Shown piece after piece: positions 18,691 through 27,627 of a stretch of DNA of 64,000 nucleotides. Below the pieces are notes generated by a model. That model was not told the DNA's origin and did not search any database. It saw nothing but the letters and a program-made list of their open reading frames with translations. The translations under genes were made by a program, and so were the position numbers. The DNA comes from Leptospira paudalimensis. Its GTDB lineage: Bacteria > Spirochaetota > Leptospiria > Leptospirales > Leptospiraceae. The stretch spans positions 2,348,176-2,412,175 of the forward strand of contig NZ_JAMQPR010000001.1 in assembly GCF_026151345.1 (NCBI RefSeq), given 5' to 3'. Position 1 is the stretch's first letter. Each line of letters opens with the position of its first letter.

Positions 18691-19518
18691 GTGACAAACC
18701 TTACAAAGCATAGTTGGACAGATGAAATTTATAACCGTCTGACAACACTGATCCCTAATAAAACAGGCATTGTCTGTTTTGATTTTGATAATACACTGAT
18801 CCGTAATGATTTTGGCGAAAAAATCATGGACCAAATCATCAGGGAAAATCTTACATTTTTACCGACTGATCTCTCCCCTTTTTTCCGTGATAAAAAACTT
18901 TGGAAAGACCACACCAAACTCAGTTTAGCTGAAAAAGAACATTTGATATGGGAAGAGTATTCATTCCAATTAAAAGAATTTGGAGTTGAAAGAGGGTATC
19001 GTTGGACTTGTTTTTTATTCCAAGGTCTATCAAAAGAAGATTATTACGAAATTGCAAGACGTGCTTGGAAACGAGTAAACTTACCTGAAGATGAGTCTGG
19101 AGTTTTTCCTCAAGTGGAAATGAAAGATTTAATCCAATACTTACACCACCATAAATGGCAAGTCTACATTGTAACAGCTTCTCCTGAACCAGGCATTGCT
19201 GCCATCGCTCACCACTTTCCTGTGTTAGAAAGTAACGTCATTGGTATGAGACAAACCTTAGATGGAAATGAAAGGTATACTCACGAACTCATTGAACCAT
19301 ATACATATGGCGAAGGGAAAGTCAAAGCAATCGAAGAAAGAATTGGCCAGTATCCTGATTTGGTTTTTGGTGATTCGTTTAATGACTATCCCATGTTAAC
19401 CAAAGCCAAAGAATTCGGAGTCGCCATTGATAAAGGTGATCCTGAATTTGTTAAGGCCTGCAGTGCAAAAGGAATCCTCATCCAACCATATTTTACCTAC
19501 CAAACTGTAATCAAATGA
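18691..19518 (+). CDS. HAD-superfamily phosphatase
   Basis: A 275-aa soluble hydrolase of the haloacid dehalogenase superfamily, phosphoserine-phosphatase-like. Motif I is FDFDNTLIRND (nucleophile D31, acid D33); motif II is the threonine in IVTASPEPG; motif III and IV are the late lysine region and GDSFNDYPML. A helical cap lies between motifs I and II, so it is a C1-capped member. The natural substrate is unknown. Starts at GTG 18691, 6 bp after the peptidase gene, and its stop overlaps the next start (ATGA at 19515-19518). Confidence 0.82.
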   Translation: MTNLTKHSWTDEIYNRLTTLIPNKTGIVCFDFDNTLIRNDFGEKIMDQIIRENLTFLPTDLSPFFRDKKLWKDHTKLSLAEKEHLIWEEYSFQLKEFGVERGYRWTCFLFQGLSKEDYYEIARRAWKRVNLPEDESGVFPQVEMKDLIQYLHHHKWQVYIVTASPEPGIAAIAHHFPVLESNVIGMRQTLDGNERYTHELIEPYTYGEGKVKAIEERIGQYPDLVFGDSFNDYPMLTKAKEFGVAIDKGDPEFVKACSAKGILIQPYFTYQTVIK

Positions 19519-20201
19519 ATCGATTGTATTTAGTATCCAATTCCATTGGAAACGACTTAGACCTTCCACCACGCACAAAACAATTGCTAGAGGAAGCAGA
19601 TTGGATCTTAGGGGAAGAACAAAGGACCACTTCTACCCTACTGAAAAAACTAGGGATCTCAAAACCGTTTGACCTTCTCAATGAACATACTTCGAGAACT
19701 GAGATGGATGAAATTGGAATGAAACTTGCCATGACAAAACGCACTTGTCTCATCTCTGATTCTGGTAGTCCAGGTCTCGAAGACCCAGGTAAGTGGCTTG
19801 TCCCACTCGCTTGGGAGATGGGAGTGGAAGTGAGATCGGCACCAGGTCCCACTGCACTTGTTTCAGCTCTCACCAGTTCTGGTTTTGCGACCTCACCTTT
19901 TTTATTCCTTGGATTTTTACCGAGAGAGGAAAAAGAAAGGGAAAAGACTTTAAAACAATACTTAGGACTAGGGATCACACTCGCCTTTTACGAAACCCCA
20001 TACCGTGCCAAACATTGCCTGGAAACTCTCGCCAAAATCCTTCCGAATGATCGAATGCTCTTTTTGGCACTGGGAATTTCATTCGCACACGAAACTTCTT
20101 TCCGCGGGACAGCAAAGGAAGTCCAAAAAAAATTCCCACAAGGGATGAAACTCCCACCTGTGTTTGTCATCGAAGAGAAAAAAGAAAGACACAAACGATA
20201 G
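19515..20201 (+). CDS. RsmI/tetrapyrrole-methylase-fold SAM methyltransferase
   Basis: A 228-aa protein of the tetrapyrrole methylase fold, closest in pattern to RsmI, which methylates the 2'-O of C1402 in 16S rRNA. Visible are LYLVSNSIGNDLDLPPRT at the N-terminus, ILGEEQRTTSTLLKKLG in place of RsmI EDTR.T..LL, and ISDSGSPGLEDPGKWLV and SAPGPTALVSALTSSG for the SAM site. It is about 50 residues shorter than typical RsmI, lacking the C-terminal part, so it may be a distinct paralog rather than RsmI. The ATGA overlap with the HAD gene indicates coupling. Confidence 0.75.
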   Translation: MNRLYLVSNSIGNDLDLPPRTKQLLEEADWILGEEQRTTSTLLKKLGISKPFDLLNEHTSRTEMDEIGMKLAMTKRTCLISDSGSPGLEDPGKWLVPLAWEMGVEVRSAPGPTALVSALTSSGFATSPFLFLGFLPREEKEREKTLKQYLGLGITLAFYETPYRAKHCLETLAKILPNDRMLFLALGISFAHETSFRGTAKEVQKKFPQGMKLPPVFVIEEKKERHKR

Positions 20202-20240
20202 TTTCTTGACAGTACCTCTGTTATATTGGACGCTTGGACT

Positions 20241-20864
20241 ATGGTCAGTAAAGTAGAACAAACAAGTGACGGATTAGATCCTTTAATTTCAGAATCGGGC
20301 GACTATATAACAGATGTTGTCAAAGAAAACCTGAAACTCATCCGTCATACCAAAGGATTTTCTTTGGACAAACTCGCAAACCGATGTGGTGTCAGCCGAG
20401 CGATGTTGTCTCAAATTGAACAAGGGAAATCTGTGCCGACCATCTCTGTTTTATGGAAAATTGCAAACGGGCTCAATGTTCCTTTTTCCGAACTCCTGAA
20501 AGAAAAAAACCAAGACGGAATCCATATCTTAAAAGCAGAAAACTCCAAGGTTTTATATTCCAATTCAAAGGTGTTTGCAAGCCGTGCCCTGTTTCCATTC
20601 CTAGGAAACCGCAAAACAGAATTTTATGAACTCATATTAAAGCCGGGTGGACATGAAGTTGCTGAACCACACAAAACAGGGACCACAGAAAACCTCGTTG
20701 TTGTCTCTGGGAAACTTCGATTGCGTGTAGGGGAAAAGGTAGTGGAACTTGAGCCAAAAGACTCAGTGTTTTTTAAGGCAGATGTCTCTCATGAATATTC
20801 CAATCCTACAGACCAAGAAACTCTTATGTACTTGGTGATGGATTACACGGATGAAATAGGTTAA
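20241..20864 (+). CDS. XRE-family transcriptional regulator with cupin domain
   Basis: A 207-aa DNA-binding regulator. The N-terminal helix-turn-helix (about 15-80) reads [20 protein letters not shown] then [20 protein letters not shown], a classic HTH_3 fold. The C-terminal cupin (about 125-200) includes [21 protein letters not shown] and a final HEYSNPTDQ. This architecture is common in regulators of amino-acid, polyamine or sulfur metabolism; the ligand here is unknown. ATG 20241 is preferred over an in-frame TTG at 20226. A TTGACA at 20206-20211 lacks a matching -10 box. Two bases separate it from prmA. Confidence 0.85.
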   Translation: MVSKVEQTSDGLDPLISESGDYITDVVKENLKLIRHTKGFSLDKLANRCGVSRAMLSQIEQGKSVPTISVLWKIANGLNVPFSELLKEKNQDGIHILKAENSKVLYSNSKVFASRALFPFLGNRKTEFYELILKPGGHEVAEPHKTGTTENLVVVSGKLRLRVGEKVVELEPKDSVFFKADVSHEYSNPTDQETLMYLVMDYTDEIG

Positions 20865-20866
20865 GT

Positions 20867-21793
20867 TTGGAATACCGAGAATTAAAAGTCAATTTACCAA
20901 AAGAATTATCAGATCCATTTTATGAACTTCTAGATTCTTTGCAATGTGCTGGTTATTATGAAATTCTTTTTGACGGTGAAGCACCAAAAGAAAAAGACCA
21001 GGGCCTCATCCGAGACAATACAAATATTCGTATTTATTTACAAACTGATGAAGTAGAAAAGGAATTAAAAATTCTAATCTTTCTAAAACTTCATGCACCT
21101 AACAATTCTAATTCGGAATCCCGTATCATTGAAACCAGGGATTACGAAGAAGCATACAAAGAATATTACAAACCCTTCCCTATTGGAAATAAAATTTGGG
21201 TGATCCCTACTTGGGAAAAAAATGAACCGAATACAATAGCATTATGGAAACCTACGGGAGGCATTCCTCTTTTCATTAACCCTGGTGTGGCATTCGGAAC
21301 AGGTCACCATGAAACGACCAAACTCATTTTAGAACATTTGGATTCATTATTTGCAGAAGGTAAGTTTTTATTCCAATCAGCATGTGATGTAGGGACAGGT
21401 TCTGGAATTTTATCGATTGGTCTTGCTAAGTTTGGAGTGAGTAAAATTTTTGCTTTGGACATAGATCCAAATGCTGTGAAAGCAGCTTGGTCTAACTGGA
21501 CTGAAAACGAATACCCAAAAGGATTTCAATTTAGTGTAGAAGAATCAGGGATCGACAATCCTAAACTTTCTAATGAAAGATATGATTTGGCAATTGCCAA
21601 TATAACGTTTGCAGTTCTATCACAAAACATCCGTCATTTGGCAAAAATCAATGCACCTAGAATTATTTTTTCAGGAATCATCACCGAGAAAAAAGATGAA
21701 TTTTTAAGTTTATTACAAAGTCATTTGCCAGGAAAACTCCTTTATTCCAAGGAATGGAATGAATGGTGGGTTCTAGACTGGCAAAAAAATTAA
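20867..21793 (+). CDS. prmA: ribosomal protein L11 methyltransferase
   Basis: Methylates ribosomal protein L11 using SAM. The 308-aa protein has the PrmA signature NPGVAFGTGHHETTKLILEHL (about 138-158 without the first residues), motif I CDVGTGSGILSIGLAKFG, ALDIDPNAVKAA, and motif IV AIANITFAVL. Length is normal. Start is TTG at 20867, 2 bp after the XRE-cupin gene, so it is cotranscribed. It ends by overlapping the convergent 7TMR kinase gene by 4 bp. Confidence 0.9.
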   Translation: MEYRELKVNLPKELSDPFYELLDSLQCAGYYEILFDGEAPKEKDQGLIRDNTNIRIYLQTDEVEKELKILIFLKLHAPNNSNSESRIIETRDYEEAYKEYYKPFPIGNKIWVIPTWEKNEPNTIALWKPTGGIPLFINPGVAFGTGHHETTKLILEHLDSLFAEGKFLFQSACDVGTGSGILSIGLAKFGVSKIFALDIDPNAVKAAWSNWTENEYPKGFQFSVEESGIDNPKLSNERYDLAIANITFAVLSQNIRHLAKINAPRIIFSGIITEKKDEFLSLLQSHLPGKLLYSKEWNEWWVLDWQKN

Positions 21794-23925
21794 TCACGAT
21801 TGAGAAATTTGATCAAACTGACCTGATTCCCTTTGTCGTTGTATTCAATTCGGTCAAATACCGATTTTGTCATGAGGATCCCTCTTCCGTGTTGGACATG
21901 TGCCTCGTTCATTGCATCTAACGATTTTTCCATATGTTTTTTATGATCAAATCCTCTGCCTTCATCGGTGATTCGATAAGCTACATATTCATTGCTAAAG
22001 GAATATTCTATTTTTACTTTTTTGTGACGATACCTTGGATCTTCTTGTCGTTTTTGCAAAAACTCTAAGTAATTTCCTTCCATCAGTGCTTTTGATTTTT
22101 CATCAAAACTGATATTCAAATTTCCATGTTCAACAGCATTGATGATGATCTCTCGAACAGAAGAGCGAACTTCCGTTTGTTCAATGTTTGTTAGATATTT
22201 TGCTAATTGCGAAGTTATTTTTTGGGAAACAAGTTCTGCATTTCGTAGATAATTATTCATAGAAAGTTCAATTTTTTCAGAATCAATGAGTTGGATAATG
22301 GTATCTTCATATTCGGGAGATAAGGTCATTAACACTTCTCTTGTTTCTTCAAAATCAATGTATTGGATACGACATACCATTTCTTTTGGTTCTTTTACAT
22401 ACTTTTGTGACAACTCAGTTCGAAAGTTGATTGCAGATCCAGTCATCTTTAAGTCTGTGAGTTTGTCATTTACATACATCACGTTATAATCTGATTTTTG
22501 GTCTCTTCCTGTATAAAGGATTTCTGTAATTTTTTTGTTTCTCAAATCATCTAATCGATAACCAAGGTGTTTTGATAATGATCGATTCGCATTGATGATT
22601 TCAAAATCTTCGTTCATCATTAAAATCACTTCATCAGATCCTTGGAAAATTTCTCTAAAACGTTTTTCAGATTCTTCAATTTTTATCTTAGCATGAGACA
22701 GATCCCTCAGATTTTCCCTCAAACTTCTGGTTAAAAAATTGATTCTGTCTGCCAAACCTAATGATAATAAAATTGTTTGTAAGGCTGTTCCAATTTGAAT
22801 GGTCCATCTTGTGATATGATTGTCTGATAAAAATCCTAAACTTTTTAAAGAATATAACAAAACACCTAACAAAAAAAACAACCAAGAGATTAGATAATAC
22901 CGCGCAGTTCGAACATTTGCCAAAAATGTATATGTTCCACTATACACTAGTAAAAGTGCAGTGGGAACTGTTAACAATATAGAGGTGACCATCGCAACTC
23001 GGTAGTGTAAAAAAAACGTAATGAAAGAAAACAAAACAAGGATACCTACCCAAACCCACATCAATTTGGAAACTTTTGGGAGGTGTTTTTTCAAACTTAA
23101 ATAATTATGAGTAAAAATGATTCCCGTGATGCAGGACAAACAGATAAAAAATGGCAAAGAATAATTTGCCCAAAAGACCCAATTGGGCCAAATGTACTGA
23201 AAAGCAAATCCATTGTTCACTAGGTGAAAGAAAAATATAGAACTGATGAAAAAAAGATACAGTAGATAACTTTTTTCATACGTAAAAATATAAATGAAAA
23301 AATTGTAAGCAATCATCACAAACAATATTCCGTAAAAGATCCCGAAGATTATCTGTTCCTTGTTTATCTTTTCATTAAATTCTCGTTCCGTCCAAAGTTC
23401 CAATGCCAATGGGATAGTTGATTCGGATTTAATTTTGAGATAATAGACAGAGTTTGTTTTAGGAAGTGTTTCGAAGGGAAAAACAGGATTTCTGTACTCC
23501 ACATTTCGTTCGGAAAAAGGTGAAGTGTCACCAAGTTTTCGTAACGAATTTTTGGGAACTGGGTCACCTAAAATTTGGATTTCGTCTATCAGAGGAAAAT
23601 CAAATAACAAATTCCAGCGCACTATTTGTGAACTTGGATTGGTAACATCTAATTTGACCCAAAACACAGACTGAGAAAAACCTAAATTAGGTGAGGAGAG
23701 TTGTTTGAATTCTCCATCTTTTTCACCCGAAACAATCGTTGATTCTGGAATCGATTGGGTAGGGTCCTCCAAAACCAAAACTTGGTTCCAGATTGCCACT
23801 CCACTCATTTCGGTAGCCAAATCAATTTTAGGTGCCGCACTTAAGAAATTGGCAGGAAGGAATAGTAGAAACGCAAGAAGGAAGGAGAGGATTGGAATAT
23901 TAAAAATTGTCTTTGTATTTCGCAT
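21790..23925 (-). CDS. 7TMR-DISM membrane sensor with PAS and RsbW-like ATPase domain
   Basis: A 711-aa sensor. Order: signal peptide (to about 31, ending FLSAAP), extracytoplasmic 7TMR-DISM extracellular domain (40-170), seven transmembrane helices (about 190-385), short coiled coil, PAS domain (about 420-540, with IINANRSLSKHLGY), then a GHKL ATPase. The ATPase is of the RsbW/SpoIIAB serine-kinase type: REIIINAVEHGNLN (N box), ITDEGRGFDH (G1) and HGRGILMTKSVFDRIEYN. There is no phospho-accepting histidine domain. It probably phosphorylates or binds an anti-anti-sigma-type partner that is not encoded nearby. ATG 23925 gives an ideal signal peptide; the frame is open 40 codons further upstream but that overlaps the divergent gene. 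Confidence 0.82.
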   Translation of the reverse strand: MRNTKTIFNIPILSFLLAFLLFLPANFLSAAPKIDLATEMSGVAIWNQVLVLEDPTQSIPESTIVSGEKDGEFKQLSSPNLGFSQSVFWVKLDVTNPSSQIVRWNLLFDFPLIDEIQILGDPVPKNSLRKLGDTSPFSERNVEYRNPVFPFETLPKTNSVYYLKIKSESTIPLALELWTEREFNEKINKEQIIFGIFYGILFVMIAYNFFIYIFTYEKSYLLYLFFISSIFFFHLVNNGFAFQYIWPNWVFWANYSLPFFICLSCITGIIFTHNYLSLKKHLPKVSKLMWVWVGILVLFSFITFFLHYRVAMVTSILLTVPTALLLVYSGTYTFLANVRTARYYLISWLFFLLGVLLYSLKSLGFLSDNHITRWTIQIGTALQTILLSLGLADRINFLTRSLRENLRDLSHAKIKIEESEKRFREIFQGSDEVILMMNEDFEIINANRSLSKHLGYRLDDLRNKKITEILYTGRDQKSDYNVMYVNDKLTDLKMTGSAINFRTELSQKYVKEPKEMVCRIQYIDFEETREVLMTLSPEYEDTIIQLIDSEKIELSMNNYLRNAELVSQKITSQLAKYLTNIEQTEVRSSVREIIINAVEHGNLNISFDEKSKALMEGNYLEFLQKRQEDPRYRHKKVKIEYSFSNEYVAYRITDEGRGFDHKKHMEKSLDAMNEAHVQHGRGILMTKSVFDRIEYNDKGNQVSLIKFLNRD

Positions 23926-24007
23926 AAAAAAGCCAAGGTCAATAGAATCTATTTTTGTAATTTTTCTAGCCTTTTTTGTTTTCAGTGGTAAAATAGGGGA
24001 AAGTTCT

Positions 24008-25384
24008 ATGAATCGAAAAACATTCCTTAAAAATTTGACTGCCACAGCAGCGGGCTTAAGCCTCCTCTCCCCTAAAAAATTCTACGGACAATCCACAGGT
24101 GTGGTAAACGCAGAAACAAAAACAAGAACCTCAGGTGCAAAAAAAGCCATCGTACTCGGTGGGGGTTTGTCGGGACTTTATTCTGCCTACTTATTAAAAC
24201 AAACAGGTTATGATGTAACAGTCGTCGAAAGAGGAGACCAGTTTGGTGGTAGGATTGCCACTTATTCCAATCCTAGTTTGGGAATTGTACAAGACTTAGG
24301 TGGCGAATGGATTAGCGAGAACCAAACAGACATTAAGAGTCTTGTCAAACAACTAGGGCTTGAGTTAGTGAATGCAAATGTCACAGAACGATTTTCATTA
24401 TCTAAAAACAATTCCGACCTACATAAAATTTCTAGTTCATCCATCGATACATTAGATAAAGTCATTGATTTACACAAATCTTTAGGCACAGGCCAAAAAC
24501 AAGGATTGGATAAAATCAATTTTTCATCTTATGCAAGGTACCAAGGATTAACAGAAGAAGAAATAAGGTCAATGAATGATCTTTATCGTATCATTTTGGG
24601 TGCTGACTTAAACCAAATCTCCAGTGAATCGGTATTAGATGACCTCTCAGCACTGCAATCTGCACTCAAACCGAAGTATTTGGTTAGTAGCGGAGCAGAA
24701 CAAATCATCCAAGCACTTGTATCACAATTAAAGGGACAAGAATTATTACTTGGGGAATCAGCAACAAAAGTTTCCCAACAGAAAAACCAAGTGTCTGTTG
24801 AGTTATCCTCTGGACGTATCATCAAAGGAAATTTGATTGTTTGTACATTGCCTTCTGCAGCTGTGTTAGACATCAAGTGGACACCAACTTTACCGAAGGA
24901 TCTAATCTATTCTGCTCTGCGCATGCAAACAGGTAAAATTTCAAAGAACATCTGTTTTGTAAAAAGTAATAGTACTTATTCTAATTTTTTCCAGTCCACG
25001 AATACGGCCGCTGAAACTTTATATGTTTCTGACCAAGCGATTGGCCAAAATATAACGGCCGTTACGTCTATATCAACTGGGGATAAAGCTTCCTTATTTG
25101 AAAAAGGAAGTGATCGTCAGAAAAAAAACCTGATGTTGTCTGCTCTGGAAGAATTGGGCAATTTTGAGTTATTACAAGAAAACCCTTTCCATTTCCATAG
25201 TTTTCAAAAAACAACCGGTAGGTCAGGGTTTGTATCCCTATTCCCACCAGGTAGTTATGGAATCAAAGATGTTTGGAACGAACCGTTTGAAAGAGTATTT
25301 TTTGCAGGAGAACATCTTGCCTTACACACGGGAAGTATGGATAGTGCAGTTGCCTCTGCCATCCAAGCCATTAGTAAAACTTAA
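24008..25384 (+). CDS. flavin-containing amine oxidase, probably Tat-exported
   Basis: A 458-aa FAD enzyme of the monoamine oxidase family. The N-terminus NRKTFLKNLTATAAGLSLLS resembles a twin-arginine-type signal with Arg-Lys at the core, typical for flavoproteins folded before export. The FAD loop is AIVLGGGLSGLYSAYLL, followed by VVERGDQFGGRIATY, and the C-terminal FAD motif is VFFAGEHLALHTGSMDSAVASA. ATG 24008 with GGGGA 8-10 bases upstream is the start; the frame extends further upstream but only into the divergent gene. Substrate amine unknown. Ends overlapping the convergent acyltransferase gene by 4 bp. Confidence 0.82.
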   Translation: MNRKTFLKNLTATAAGLSLLSPKKFYGQSTGVVNAETKTRTSGAKKAIVLGGGLSGLYSAYLLKQTGYDVTVVERGDQFGGRIATYSNPSLGIVQDLGGEWISENQTDIKSLVKQLGLELVNANVTERFSLSKNNSDLHKISSSSIDTLDKVIDLHKSLGTGQKQGLDKINFSSYARYQGLTEEEIRSMNDLYRIILGADLNQISSESVLDDLSALQSALKPKYLVSSGAEQIIQALVSQLKGQELLLGESATKVSQQKNQVSVELSSGRIIKGNLIVCTLPSAAVLDIKWTPTLPKDLIYSALRMQTGKISKNICFVKSNSTYSNFFQSTNTAAETLYVSDQAIGQNITAVTSISTGDKASLFEKGSDRQKKNLMLSALEELGNFELLQENPFHFHSFQKTTGRSGFVSLFPPGSYGIKDVWNEPFERVFFAGEHLALHTGSMDSAVASAIQAISKT

Positions 25385-26493
25385 TTTATTTTTAATCCAA
25401 AGATAAAACGTAACGATCGCGATCTTTTGATTAAAATCTCATAGAGTAGAAAACTAAACACCAAAACAAAAAGATTATGAAAGAGAAACTTACCCCAAAT
25501 CGGGTAAGGACTTTCTTTCATCATATAAGCATACGTTAGTGAAATTGGATGGTGCAATAAGTAAATTGGTAAACTTGCTTCGATGATATATGTTCCCATT
25601 TTACCTTCATCATTTCCGAATTGAACAAAGGCAAATACAAAGAATACAGTCCATAAAAATGGCGAAAGAACCCATAAAAAAATATGGAAAATACGATACA
25701 TTGGATTTGCATAGGAAAAATAAATCCATAAAGGATCGGAAATTTCTAACTCCATGAGTAAAAGAGAAACTAAGATAGCCCAAACCAAAATCGCGTAAGG
25801 TTTTAATTTTGGCATGGAAACTTCAAAAAGTATCTCCTTCCAAAAAAAACAAAACACACCCACAATAAAAAAAGCAAACTGGTAAACAAAGGTTAATTTA
25901 AAAATACCGTAAATAGATTCCCCTTTTCCAAATTGTGTATGGGCCAAGAGAACTAGAATAAAAGAAAAACAAAGTAGATAAAATACTTTTCCGTATAAAT
26001 TTCTAAATGGTTTCCACTTAGCAAATCGATTCAAAGGTTTTTGTACCAGAACATAAATCATACTAAACAAAAATAAATCAACTAAAAACCAAATATGAGA
26101 ATGTTGAAACTTATCTTTTGTAAAAAACGAACTCAAAAAATCCACTAAACTTACATTAGGTGCATTCAGTTTTTCCATCAAAAAATATTGAATCGGAGCT
26201 AGAAACAACAATCCAAAAATTGTTGGTATCAATACTCTTTTTAATCTCCCATCTAAATAAAATGAAGTTCCTTTTTTTTCAATGACCATTGCTGAAAAAA
26301 AACCAGAAATCATATAAAACATTGGCATTCGAAAACTATGGATCCAATAACAAAAGTAGGATAAAATTTCACTTCGTTCTTCTGTTTGGATGGCATATTT
26401 GATATCTGAAGCGTAAACAATCGCAGAATGGAAAACAATCCCAAGTAATAAGGCAAAAGAACGTAAATTATCTAGGTATATGAGTCGTCCCAT
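25381..26493 (-). CDS. acyltransferase 3 family membrane protein (OpgC-like)
   Basis: A 370-aa polytopic membrane acyltransferase with about ten hydrophobic segments. It opens YLDNLRSFALLLGIVFHSAI, with the conserved LDNLR and the catalytic-type histidine in FH, and continues FRMPMFYMISGFFSAM and RLKRVLIPTIFG, the RxxR/P hallmark of the family. The pattern resembles OpgC/MdoC, which succinylates periplasmic glucans, and related O-acetylases of surface sugars. The acceptor is unknown. It is divergent from the HNH gene with 49 bp between starts. Confidence 0.83.
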   Translation of the reverse strand: MGRLIYLDNLRSFALLLGIVFHSAIVYASDIKYAIQTEERSEILSYFCYWIHSFRMPMFYMISGFFSAMVIEKKGTSFYLDGRLKRVLIPTIFGLLFLAPIQYFLMEKLNAPNVSLVDFLSSFFTKDKFQHSHIWFLVDLFLFSMIYVLVQKPLNRFAKWKPFRNLYGKVFYLLCFSFILVLLAHTQFGKGESIYGIFKLTFVYQFAFFIVGVFCFFWKEILFEVSMPKLKPYAILVWAILVSLLLMELEISDPLWIYFSYANPMYRIFHIFLWVLSPFLWTVFFVFAFVQFGNDEGKMGTYIIEASLPIYLLHHPISLTYAYMMKESPYPIWGKFLFHNLFVLVFSFLLYEILIKRSRSLRFIFGLKIN

Positions 26494-26542
26494 TCCTCCA
26501 TCTTTTTCTTGACGAAGGGAAAATAACAGATTTTTTTAAGGT

Positions 26543-26836
26543 ATGACCGATCCTCCGCTAGAACCATTTTTCTCTGATGTCAGCGATGAAGAAATCCGAA
26601 GGGAAAGGAAAAAAGCCAAAGACTTAAAAAATACAGCTTGGTGGAAAAACAAACGTGCCTCTGGAATTTGCCATTATTGTGGTAAAAAATTCAAAGTTGA
26701 AGACCTAACAATGGACCATCTAATTCCACTTATACGAGGTGGGAAGTCAGTCAAAGCTAATTTAGTTCCTGCATGTAAAGAATGTAATTTCAAAAAAAAA
26801 CATAGTCTACCCTTTGAGAAGGAATTCTTTAACTAA
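26543..26836 (+). CDS. HNH endonuclease domain protein
   Basis: A 97-aa stand-alone HNH nuclease domain. Two CxxC zinc pairs (C43/C46 and C78/C81) flank the core DHLIPLIRGGKSVKANLVPA (58-77), with H59 and N73 in place of the usual catalytic and ligand residues, and CNFKKK afterwards. The N-terminal 40 residues are charged and helical, with WWKNKR before the first zinc pair. Such small HNH proteins occur widely as housekeeping or accessory nucleases; no phage or restriction gene is nearby. The stop shares one base with the next start (TAATG). Confidence 0.85.
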   Translation: MTDPPLEPFFSDVSDEEIRRERKKAKDLKNTAWWKNKRASGICHYCGKKFKVEDLTMDHLIPLIRGGKSVKANLVPACKECNFKKKHSLPFEKEFFN

Positions 26837-27201
26837 TGGAAAATAAGGAATTTGGATTCCAAGCAGATGATTTTTTACCCAACCGAACTTCCGAAGAAAT
26901 TGATTTGGTGGATGAAAAAGGAAATAGTTACCAATGGGAAGTTTTTTATTCATTTTCTTTACTCGGAAATGATTATCTCGTTTTTATACCCACAACAGAG
27001 CAAGAATACCAATTTGTGAATGTAGAAATGGATGATCCAGATTCGGAAGTGCCAGGATACATAGTCATGCGACTTGGGCAAGACGAGGCTGGGGAAGAAA
27101 TTTTAGAAGAAATTTTGGATGAAGATGAACTAGAAGAAGTTCGTGAATTCGTAGAAGATGAAATTGGTTTAGTTGGCCAATTCCTCAACCAGGAGGAATG
27201 A
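26836..27201 (+). CDS. DUF1292-family acidic protein
   Basis: A 121-aa soluble, strongly acidic protein. Residues 18-70 (IDLVDEKGNSYQWEVFYSFS, then LGNDYLVFIPT) match DUF1292, a small family found in Firmicutes and other bacteria with unknown function. The C-terminal third is almost all Glu, Asp and Leu (about residues 88-112, for example EEILEEILDEDELEEVREF) and is probably helical. It starts on the last base of the HNH stop codon, so translation is coupled. It overlaps the end of the convergent MaoC gene by 17 bp. Confidence 0.75.
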   Translation: MENKEFGFQADDFLPNRTSEEIDLVDEKGNSYQWEVFYSFSLLGNDYLVFIPTTEQEYQFVNVEMDDPDSEVPGYIVMRLGQDEAGEEILEEILDEDELEEVREFVEDEIGLVGQFLNQEE

Positions 27202-27607
27202 CCAAGGTCTCACCTTTACTAACCACTTCTCCTTTCTGATTAGACCAAACAATTTTCATTTTAACGGCTTTTATCCTTTCTACTTTTTCAACCACTTCCA
27301 CCAAACAGGTGATTGTATCTCCAAAATAAACTGGTTTTCGAAACTTAGTTGTTGTTTCTAAAGCAACAGTTCCCAGGCCAGGCAACTTCATTCCCAATAC
27401 AGGAGCTAGTAAGGAAGCAGCAAGGCCCCCATGTGCGATTCTTGTTCCAAAACTAGTTGTTTTGGCATATTCCTCGTCCACATGTAAAGGATTAAAATCT
27501 CCACTAATCCCAGCAAAAAGATAAACATCTGTTTCCGAAATTGTTTTTGTAAACGATGCTTTTTCTCCAATTTGGATTTCTGAAAAACGTTTTCCTTGAT
27601 TGTACAT
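27185..27607 (-). CDS. MaoC-like (R)-specific enoyl-CoA hydratase
   Basis: A 140-aa hot-dog-fold hydratase. The hydratase 2 motif FAGISGDFNPLHVDEEYA holds the catalytic pair D37 and H42, and RIAHGGLAASLLAPVLG follows as in PhaJ-type enzymes. It hydrates trans-2-enoyl-CoA to (R)-3-hydroxyacyl-CoA. It is the fourth gene of the minus-strand fatty-acid operon, 20 bp after the histidine kinase. Its stop region overlaps the convergent DUF1292 gene by 17 bp. Confidence 0.88.
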   Translation of the reverse strand: MYNQGKRFSEIQIGEKASFTKTISETDVYLFAGISGDFNPLHVDEEYAKTTSFGTRIAHGGLAASLLAPVLGMKLPGLGTVALETTTKFRKPVYFGDTITCLVEVVEKVERIKAVKMKIVWSNQKGEVVSKGETLVIPPG

Positions 27608-27627
27608 AAAACCTACAACTATGTATA

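Noticed and set aside
20206..20240. TTGACA upstream of the XRE-cupin gene as a promoter
   Set aside because: No -10 box at 16-18 bp; TATATT at 20222 is only 10 bp away.
26543..26836. HNH gene as part of a restriction or phage-defence island
   Set aside because: Neighbours are housekeeping-type genes and composition is unchanged; no methylase, helicase or toxin partner nearby.
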